Source: an uncultured Eubacteriales bacterium
Lineage (GTDB): Bacteria > Bacillota > Clostridia > Christensenellales > UBA1242
DNA length: 64,000 bases
Direction of reading: 5' to 3'
Assembly: GCA_949001935.1 (NCBI GenBank)
Contig: CARJLX010000001.1
Location: forward strand, 62,001-126,000
Shown here: in pieces, positions 58,085-64,000 of the stretch
Layout: each line of letters begins with the position of its first letter
Numbering within the stretch: position 1 is the stretch's first letter
The notes under the pieces: generated by a model
Seen by the model: the letters and a program-made list of their open reading frames with translations, nothing else
The model's database searches: none
Told to the model about the DNA's origin: nothing
Program-made: the position numbers and the translations under genes

Positions 58085-60160
58085 ATGGCTAATGATTTAC
58101 ACATGACTAGAAATGTTGGTATCATGGCTCACATTGATGCTGGTAAAACTACCACAACTGAGCGTATCCTTTATTACACTGGCAAGAGCCACAAAATCGG
58201 TGAAGTTCACGATGGCGCTGCCACAATGGACTGGATGGCTCAAGAACAAGAAAGAGGTATTACTATTACTTCTGCTTGTACTACTTGCCAATGGAAAGGT
58301 CACAAGATTAACATCATTGATACTCCTGGACACGTTGACTTCACAATCGAAGTTGAACGTTCATTGAAGGTTCTTGATGGTGCAGTTCTTGTTCTTTCTG
58401 CTCGTGATAAAGTTCAACCTCAAACTGAAACAGTTTGGCGTCAAGCAACTAAGTATCATGTTCCAACTATTATCTATGTTAACAAAATGGATAGAGATGC
58501 CGCAGACTTTTTTGCCTGCCTTGAGTCTATTGAAAGAAGACTTAAAACTCCAACTCTTGCCATTCAAATGCCTGTTGGTGAGGCTGATACATTCTCTGGA
58601 ATTATCGACCTTATGACCATGAAGGCTGAAATTTACAAAGATGATATGGGTACTCAAATTGAAATTACCGAAATCCCTGCTGAACTTAAAGATAAAGCTC
58701 AACAATATCATGATAAAATGATTGAACAAATCGTTGAAACTGATGATGCTTTACTTGAAAAGTATTTTGGTGGCGAAGAAATTTCAATGGATGAACTTAA
58801 AAAAGCTCTTAGAAAGGGTACTATTGCAAAAACTTTCACTCCTGTTCTTTGCGGTTCTTCTTATAAGAACAAGGGTGTTCAAATGTTATTGGATGCTATG
58901 GTTGATTATCTTCCATCTCCACTTGACATTCCTGCAATCAAAGGTGTAAACCCTGACACTGAAGAGCAAGAAGAAAGAAATGCAGATGAAACTGCACCTC
59001 TTGCTGGTCTTGCTTTTAAGATTATGAATGACCCATATGTTGGAGGTTTAACATTCTTCCGTGTTTACTCTGGTAAACTTACAGCAGGAAGCTATGTTTA
59101 TAACTCAAACACTGGTAAACAAGAACGCGTTGGTCGTTTGATCCGTATGCACGCAAACAACCGTCAAGAAATCACTGAGGTTGGTGCAGGTGATATTGCT
59201 GCTATTGTTGGACTTAAAGATACTATCACAGGACATACTCTTTGTGATGAAAAACATCCAATTCAACTTGAATCTATGCAATTCCCAGAGCCTGTTATTC
59301 AACTTGCTATTGAGCCTAAAACTAAAGATATGCAAGAAAAGATGTCTATTGGTCTTGGCAGACTTATGAGAGAAGATCCTTCTTTCAGAGTGACTACAAA
59401 CCAAGAAACTGGACAAACTCTTATTGCTGGTATGGGTGAACTTCACCTTGAAATTATCGTTGATCGTCTTCTTCGTGAATTCAAGGTAGAAGCTAAGGTT
59501 GGTGAACCTCAAGTTTCTTATCGTGAAGCTCTTAAAAAACCTGTTAAAGCAGAAGGTAAATTCATCCGTCAAAGCGGTGGTAAAGGTCAATATGGTCACT
59601 GCGTGATTGAACTTGAACCATTGCCAGCTGGTAGCGGTTATGAATTTGTAGATAAAACTGTTGGTGGTTCTATTCCAAAAGAATATATTCAACCAATCAA
59701 CAATGGTATTCAAGAAGCTTCTCACAATGGTGTAGTTGCAGGTTATGATACTGTTGACTTTAGAGTTACAGTTATTGATGGTTCTTACCATGAAGTTGAC
59801 TCTTCTGAAATGGCGTTCAAGATTGCTGGTTCTATGGCTTTCCAAGATGGTGCTAAGAAGGCAGACCCTGTTCTTCTCGAGCCTATCATGAAGGTGACTG
59901 TTGAAGTCCCAGATGAATATCTTGGAACAGTTATGGGTAACCTCACTTCTCGTCGTGGTATGCTTACAGGAACTGAAAGCTCTGCAGGAATTCAAATTGT
60001 TAATGCAGAAGTTCCACTTGCTGAAATGTTTGGTTATGCTACTGACCTTCGTTCTCAAACTCAAGGTCGTGGAAACTATGTTATGGAACCATTGAAATAT
60101 CAAGAAGTTCCTCGTTCAATTGCTCAAAATATTATTTCTGCAAGGGCTAAGAAAGACTAA
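58085..60160 (+). CDS. fusA: Elongation factor G
   Basis: The translocase GTPase, 691 aa. It has G1 [20 protein letters not shown]2 RGITITSA, G3 DTPGHVDF, G4 [10 protein letters not shown], then domain II and the C-terminal domains ([33 protein letters not shown]). Full length. Fusidic-acid positions were not examined individually. It is the third gene of the str operon. Confidence 0.99.
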   Translation: MANDLHMTRNVGIMAHIDAGKTTTTERILYYTGKSHKIGEVHDGAATMDWMAQEQERGITITSACTTCQWKGHKINIIDTPGHVDFTIEVERSLKVLDGAVLVLSARDKVQPQTETVWRQATKYHVPTIIYVNKMDRDAADFFACLESIERRLKTPTLAIQMPVGEADTFSGIIDLMTMKAEIYKDDMGTQIEITEIPAELKDKAQQYHDKMIEQIVETDDALLEKYFGGEEISMDELKKALRKGTIAKTFTPVLCGSSYKNKGVQMLLDAMVDYLPSPLDIPAIKGVNPDTEEQEERNADETAPLAGLAFKIMNDPYVGGLTFFRVYSGKLTAGSYVYNSNTGKQERVGRLIRMHANNRQEITEVGAGDIAAIVGLKDTITGHTLCDEKHPIQLESMQFPEPVIQLAIEPKTKDMQEKMSIGLGRLMREDPSFRVTTNQETGQTLIAGMGELHLEIIVDRLLREFKVEAKVGEPQVSYREALKKPVKAEGKFIRQSGGKGQYGHCVIELEPLPAGSGYEFVDKTVGGSIPKEYIQPINNGIQEASHNGVVAGYDTVDFRVTVIDGSYHEVDSSEMAFKIAGSMAFQDGAKKADPVLLEPIMKVTVEVPDEYLGTVMGNLTSRRGMLTGTESSAGIQIVNAEVPLAEMFGYATDLRSQTQGRGNYVMEPLKYQEVPRSIAQNIISARAKKD

Positions 60161-60164
60161 AAGG

Positions 60165-60293
60165 CAAGGACAACTAGAATTTTAACGGCGACAGGGCACT
60201 TTGTGCCTAACGCTTAACTTTCGGTTTCCCGTCCCAATCTCCCTCCAATTAAGGTTGCAAAATCGAACACATGATTTTCGATTGTTGCGTTTC
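60165..60293 (+). repeat. Structured intergenic repeat, partial copy 2 (after fusA)
   Basis: It shares the opening AAGGACAACTAGAATTTTAA, then AGGGCACTTTGTGCCTAAC (hairpin) and TCGGTTTCCC with copies 1 and 3. The second half differs: AATCGAA...TTCGATT inside GCAA...TTGC. The rest of the 338-nt spacer is AT-rich and holds the tuf promoter. Confidence 0.65.
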
Positions 60294-60432
60294 TATAGGA
60301 GGAATCAGAAGGTTGTTATTTAAAACTACTATATATAGTTGAAAAACTATATAAAAGCGGCATAAGAGTACAAAAATTCTCTTGGCTATAGCAAAATATT
60401 GCTAAAAAATTAAAAAATTTTGCAAAATCATT

Positions 60433-60460
60433 TTGAAAATATTTTTAAATATGTTAAAAT
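60433..60460 (+). promoter_or_regulatory. Separate promoter of tuf
   Basis: TTGAAA (60433-60438), 16-nt spacer, TAAAAT (60455-60460), 39 nt before the tuf start with an AAAGGAG site between. Confidence 0.65.
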
Positions 60461-60498
60461 GATAGCGTAAATAAAAAATTAAAGGAGATTTAAAAATT

Positions 60499-61701
60499 AT
60501 GGCACAAGGTGTATTTAACAGAAATAAACCACACGTTAACATCGGTACTATTGGTCACGTTGACCATGGTAAAACCACTTTGACCGCTGCTATTACTATG
60601 ACATTAGCACTTAAAGGTCAAGCTCAAAAAATGAGATATGACGAAATCGACAAAGCCCCAGAAGAAAAGGCTAGAGGTATTACTATTAATACTGCTCACG
60701 TTGAATACGAAACAGCAAATCGTCACTACGCTCACGTAGACTGCCCAGGACACGCTGACTACGTTAAAAACATGATTACTGGTGCTGCACAAATGGACGG
60801 AGCTATCCTCGTTGTTGCATCAACAGATGGTCCTATGCCTCAAACAAGAGAGCATATTCTTCTTGCTAGACAAGTAGGTGTTCCATACATCGTTGTCTTC
60901 ATGAACAAAACTGATCAAGTTGACGATCCTGAACTTCTTGAACTTGTTGAGATGGAAATCCGTGACCTTCTTTCTAAATATGATTTCCCAGGAGATACAA
61001 CTCCTATTATTAAGGGTTCTGCTTTAAAAGCATTAGAAGCTGCTCAAGCTGGAAACGCTGATGATCCTGCTTGCAAATGCATTTTCGAACTTATGGATGC
61101 AGTTGATTCTTACATCCCTGAGCCTGCTCGTGAAATCGACAAACCTTTCCTTATGCCTGTTGAAGATGTATTCACAATCACAGGTCGTGGAACTGTTGCT
61201 ACTGGTAGAGTAGAAAGAGGACAAGTTAAAGTTAACGATACAGTTGAAATCGTTGGTCTTGGCGCTAACAAAACTACAGTTATTACTGGCGTTGAAATGT
61301 TCCACAAATCACTTGATGCTGCTATGGCTGGTGATAATGCTGGACTTCTTCTTCGTGGTGTTCAAAGAAACGAAATCGAAAGAGGACAAGTTCTTTGCAA
61401 ACCTGGTTCAATTCACCCTCACACTAAATTTAATGCAGAAGTTTATGTATTGAAGAAGGAAGAAGGTGGTCGTCATACTCCATTCTTCAATGGTTATAGA
61501 CCTCAATTCTTCATTAGAACTTGTGATATCACAGGTGTTATCGAACTTGAAAAGGGTGTAGAAATGGTTATGCCTGGAGATAACGTTCGTATGACTATCT
61601 CTCTTATCAACCCTGTAGCCGTTGAACAAGGTATGCGTTTCGCTATCCGTGAAGGCGGAAGAACAGTTGGTTCTGGTGTTGTTTCTTCAGTTATTGAATA
61701 A
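60499..61701 (+). CDS. tuf: Elongation factor Tu
   Basis: 400 aa. It delivers aminoacyl-tRNA to the ribosome. G1 [12 protein letters not shown]2 [14 protein letters not shown]3 [13 protein letters not shown]4 NKTDQV (Thr where many have Cys or Val), and domains II and III are complete (to [14 protein letters not shown]). It is the last gene of the str operon. Confidence 0.99.
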   Translation: MAQGVFNRNKPHVNIGTIGHVDHGKTTLTAAITMTLALKGQAQKMRYDEIDKAPEEKARGITINTAHVEYETANRHYAHVDCPGHADYVKNMITGAAQMDGAILVVASTDGPMPQTREHILLARQVGVPYIVVFMNKTDQVDDPELLELVEMEIRDLLSKYDFPGDTTPIIKGSALKALEAAQAGNADDPACKCIFELMDAVDSYIPEPAREIDKPFLMPVEDVFTITGRGTVATGRVERGQVKVNDTVEIVGLGANKTTVITGVEMFHKSLDAAMAGDNAGLLLRGVQRNEIERGQVLCKPGSIHPHTKFNAEVYVLKKEEGGRHTPFFNGYRPQFFIRTCDITGVIELEKGVEMVMPGDNVRMTISLINPVAVEQGMRFAIREGGRTVGSGVVSSVIE

Positions 61702-61708
61702 GTCTCAT

Positions 61709-61873
61709 AGGGACAAGTAGAATTCTGACGCGGACAAGACCGCTAAAATTCGTTTTTCCCATGAACCCTTTTTCGCTTCTTGAAAAATCCCGCTGGGCAT
61801 TTTTCGTCGAGTAAGGTGGCAAACAAATTTTTAGGGTCGGGCAAAGCTCTTCTTCCCATAAAAATTTGATTGC
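61709..61873 (+). repeat. Structured intergenic repeat, copy 3 (after tuf)
   Basis: AGGGACAAGTAGAATTCTGA opens the element. AAAATTCGTTTTTCCC, GAAAAAT...ATTTTTC and the terminal hairpin GCAAACAAATTTTTAGGG (61819-61836) with CCCATAAAAATTTGATTGC (61855-61873) follow. The apical loop TCGGGCAAAGCTCTTCTT is nearly identical to copy 1, and the stem is kept by paired changes. Confidence 0.8.
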
Positions 61874-62050
61874 GAATTTAAAATAGAAATAAAAACACAA
61901 GACGCTTTGCGTCTATAAATAAAATATTAGAAAATAAAACTTGTACATTTGGCGTTTATTTATCTTTTGATAGGTTTTTGCGATGTAAAATAAAAAAATA
62001 TGCATATATAAATAAACATGCTTGTGGTTGGGCATGTTTATTTTTTATTG
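61874..62050. terminator. Spacer with two hairpins between tuf and the acyltransferase gene
   Basis: AGACGC-TTT-GCGTCT at 61900-61914 and a terminator, AATAAACATGC (62011-62021) with GCATGTTTATT (62032-62042) followed by T residues. The genes are convergent. No gene is seen here. Confidence 0.75.
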
Positions 62051-63031
62051 TTAAATTTTTGATATGATAACCTTTATTGTCTTGATGCTTATAAAGGCTA
62101 GAAATGCTGTTAGAATTATTATTGTAATCAAGTATAATAAAATATTGAACGCTAGATTTTGTGTAATATTTAATAGTGATAATGCTCCAACTGCAAAAAT
62201 ATGATGTGATAAATATATGTAAAAACTGTATTTATCACTATAAATTAATATTTTATATGTAGGTTTATTATTTAAAAATTCAAAAGCGATTAATATTATA
62301 AAGGAAAATGTTAAAGCGAATATAACTGCACAAATTCGTTGGAGAAAAAGTGAAAGGTGGTACAACATAAAAGTATTTTGAGGAAAGCAATGTATAAAGT
62401 ACATAAAGGGTAAAACAGTTATTAGAAAAATTAAAATGCAGATAAAAATGCTTTTATTTTTTTGTTTATAAACTTTTTCTAAAGTTTGAAACCTACTTAA
62501 AGCAAATCCTATTACAAAGATAATAATTCCTAATTGCATACTTGTAAACAAGCAAATGATTGTTTCAAGAATTAAAAATATACTTAAAAATACTATTGCA
62601 AGTTTGTTATATTTATGGGATTTATCAAAGGCAATTTTTATCAATGGAAGTATGAGATAACATATAAATATATTTGGTATAAACCATAGGTGTCCTAAGG
62701 CAAACAATTCTGAGGATATATAACTCCACCAGTTTAAAGGATTTATTGCATTAGTGGCAAAGATTGTACAGAGGAAAAATTCTATTAAACAGAGAAAAAG
62801 TACAGGAATAAAAATTTTAATTGCTCGATTTAAATAAAATTTTTTAATATTTTTTATTTCAATTTTTTCATATAAATATCCACTTATAAAAAAGAAAACT
62901 TGAACTCCAAAATATAAAGGTATTATACCCGCACCTTTCCAGGGGCTAAGAATCATTAAAATATGATAAATTACAATCATAATTGCCGACAAACATCTTA
63001 GCACACTGACATTATTTAATCTTTTGTTCAT
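62051..63031 (-). CDS. Acyltransferase 3 family membrane protein
   Basis: A 326-aa, about ten-helix protein of the acyltransferase-3 family (OatA/WecH-like). It has an N-terminal LRCLSAIMIVIYHILMI with the catalytic His, and FFFISGYLYEK in the second helix region. These enzymes O-acetylate peptidoglycan, polysaccharides or lipids at the cell surface. The specific target is unknown; there is no extra SGNH domain. It stands alone between the str operon and sepF. Its promoter spacer holds nine consecutive C, so expression may vary by slippage. Confidence 0.87.
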   Translation of the reverse strand: MNKRLNNVSVLRCLSAIMIVIYHILMILSPWKGAGIIPLYFGVQVFFFISGYLYEKIEIKNIKKFYLNRAIKIFIPVLFLCLIEFFLCTIFATNAINPLNWWSYISSELFALGHLWFIPNIFICYLILPLIKIAFDKSHKYNKLAIVFLSIFLILETIICLFTSMQLGIIIFVIGFALSRFQTLEKVYKQKNKSIFICILIFLITVLPFMYFIHCFPQNTFMLYHLSLFLQRICAVIFALTFSFIILIAFEFLNNKPTYKILIYSDKYSFYIYLSHHIFAVGALSLLNITQNLAFNILLYLITIIILTAFLAFISIKTIKVIISKI

Positions 63032-63067
63032 AAAAAATTTGCTCCCTCAAACAACTTATTCACAGTC

Positions 63068-63095
63068 AGTATATTGCGGGGGGGGGACTTGTCAA
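63068..63095 (-). promoter_or_regulatory. Poly-C promoter of the acyltransferase gene (candidate phase-variable)
   Basis: On the minus strand: TTGACA (63095-63090), then AGT, nine C (63086-63078), GCAA, and TATACT (63073-63068). The spacer is 16 nt with nine C; ten C would give the optimal 17. GAGGGAG follows before the ATG at 63031. Confidence 0.8.
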
Positions 63096-63122
63096 GCAAA
63101 AATAAAAAATAGTTGTAAAAAT

Positions 63123-63151
63123 TTGCAAAAACAATTTAATTATGATAAAAT
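63123..63151 (+). promoter_or_regulatory. Promoter of sepF
   Basis: TTGCAA (63123-63128), 17-nt spacer, TAAAAT (63146-63151) with TG extension, 19 nt before the ATG. Confidence 0.65.
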
Positions 63152-63170
63152 ATTATCATCGAGGTTTATT

Positions 63171-63539
63171 ATGAGTTGGATGGATTATATTTTTAAAGCA
63201 CTGGGATTTGAAAGTGAAGAAAAGAAAAACAAAACTGTTAAGAAAAAGACCAGAGCGTCTTATAAGTTAAAAAACGGCAAAGCTCAGGATAGAGTGGAAG
63301 AGATTGATGGTATTCCTGTTTATTATCCCGAAAATTTTATTCAAGCTAGAGAATACACTGAGTTTTTAAAAGATAAAAAAGCGGTTATAATATCTACTGA
63401 TCTTTGTGACAAAGATGACCGTGACAGAATATTAGACTTTTATAATGGTGTAGTAGCGGGCATTGGTGCAAAGTTCATTGTATTAGATGAGGGCAGACTT
63501 TATTTACTTTTGCCTGAGGGGTGTGAAGTTGAAGAATAA
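63171..63539 (+). CDS. sepF: Cell division protein SepF
   Basis: SepF binds FtsZ and the membrane in Gram-positive division. The 122-aa protein has the amphipathic N-terminus SWMDYIFKALGFESEE, a lysine-rich linker and the core domain YPENFIQAREYTEFLKDKKA, DRDRILDFYNGVVAGIGAKF and VLDEGRLYLLLPEGCEVEE. The start at 63171 follows GAGG; an upstream in-frame ATG would cross the promoter. It overlaps or abuts lspA. Confidence 0.92.
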   Translation: MSWMDYIFKALGFESEEKKNKTVKKKTRASYKLKNGKAQDRVEEIDGIPVYYPENFIQAREYTEFLKDKKAVIISTDLCDKDDRDRILDFYNGVVAGIGAKFIVLDEGRLYLLLPEGCEVEE

Positions 63540-64000
63540 AAAACTTAATATATGCAACATATTAATGTTATCTTTTTTGGCTTTTGCTTTAATTTTTGAT
63601 TTAGTTACTAAGTATGTGATTGAAGGAAAGATGAAATTAGGGGAGGAGGCAAGTTTTCTTCCTGGTTTTATGAATTTTGTTATTGTTCATAATGATGGTG
63701 CTGCTTGGAATTTATTTTCAGGCTTTCAAATTTTGCTTATTATTGTCACAGTTATATTTTTGATAGTCTATTTTTGGTTTTTCTTTTCAAAAAAGTCTAA
63801 ATCAAATCTATTAGGCATTGCTTCTGGACTTCTTTTAGGTGGTTGCATTGGAAATCTATATGATAGAATTTTTCTTGGCTATGTTCGCGATTTTTTAAAT
63901 TTTCAATTTATGACTTTTCCTGTTTTTAATATAGCAGATGCAAGCCTTTGCATTGGCGTCTTTTTGCTTGCGATATATTTTATATTTATCTATCCTAAAG
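63529..64000 (+). CDS. lspA: Lipoprotein signal peptidase LspA (3' truncated by window)
   Basis: LspA cleaves signal peptides of lipoproteins, such as the three predicted in this window. The visible 157 codons hold VHNDGAAWNLFSGFQ, the catalytic Asp motifs GGCIGNLYDRIFLGYVRDF and FPVFNIADASLCIGVFLLA, and four membrane helices. The start is TTG at 63529, after GAGGGG, within the end of sepF; a GTG at 63523 is possible. The frame is open to the end of the window. Confidence 0.93.
   Translation, partial: MKNKKLNICNILMLSFLAFALIFDLVTKYVIEGKMKLGEEASFLPGFMNFVIVHNDGAAWNLFSGFQILLIIVTVIFLIVYFWFFFSKKSKSNLLGIASGLLLGGCIGNLYDRIFLGYVRDFLNFQFMTFPVFNIADASLCIGVFLLAIYFIFIYPK

Noticed and set aside
59105..60103. 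332-codon open frame on the minus strand inside fusA
   Set aside because: It is an antisense shadow of a highly conserved gene with strong codon bias, has no ribosome binding site, and its product is low-complexity.
1..64000. CRISPR arrays, tRNA or rRNA genes, insertion-sequence transposases
   Set aside because: No spaced direct-repeat array, cloverleaf with a CCA-type end, rRNA segment or transposase motif was found in the window.

Overview
This is a 64 kb chromosomal window from an AT-rich, low-G+C Bacillota (Firmicutes) genome, most likely an uncultivated gut-type member of the Clostridia or a neighbouring class. The evidence is the large Bacillus-type SRP RNA with an Alu domain, a T-box leader before ileS, folate-dependent TrmFO next to topA and hslVU, SepF next to LspA, the GGGtGRT/IscU-like pair, strong GGAGG ribosome binding sites, and TTGACA/TATAAT promoters, many with an extended -10. 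I do not name a species.

Layout. 0-8.4 kb is a rightward housekeeping run: yifB/comM (5' cut), dprA, topA, trmFO, hslV, hslU, a Nudix hydrolase, tcdA and trxA. 8.4-17.7 kb holds iscS-iscU, a secreted metzincin-like lipoprotein, SRP RNA, three tandem XRE regulators facing a divergent HTH gene, ung, a divergent thyA, and the IscU-like/GGGtGRT pair. 17.8-25.1 kb has a large protein with an embedded MazF/PemK-like domain, a CBS-domain protein, T-box-ileS, and a barnase-like/barstar-like pair. 25.2-34.5 kb has a methyltransferase, a second cysteine desulfurase with a ferredoxin/thioredoxin-like fusion, an RluA-type pseudouridine synthase, pepF, a serine hydrolase frameshifted at a poly-G tract, a Cys/Pro-rich small protein, a YkvI-like membrane protein and an ABC transporter lacking its binding protein. 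34.6-42.0 kb is a compact P22/podovirus-like morphogenesis cassette: terminase-small-like, portal, scaffold, coat, connectors, tail hub and two holin-like proteins. It has no large terminase, integrase, lysin or receptor-binding protein. 42.2-45.8 kb carries two large lipoproteins. 45.9-56.2 kb has comEC, holA, XRE regulators, pcrA, ligA, a decayed membrane-protein gene and an intact membrane protein. 56.2-61.7 kb is the str operon (rpsL, rpsG, a small ORF, fusA, tuf), with unusually long, structured and repetitive spacers. 61.9-64 kb has a surface acyltransferase under a poly-C-containing promoter, then sepF and lspA (3' cut).

Themes. Competence genes (comM, dprA, comEC) are present. Three separate loci encode Fe-S or sulfur-mobilising proteins. 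Two homopolymeric G/C tracts sit exactly where slippage would switch a gene: one inside a hydrolase reading frame and one inside the -35/-10 spacer of an acyltransferase promoter. Three genes appear to start leaderless, six nucleotides after a -10 box. A 25-bp palindrome recurs between genes, usually beside a terminator, and a ~180-bp multi-hairpin element recurs within the str operon. All functions are assigned by reading the sequence; no database search was run.
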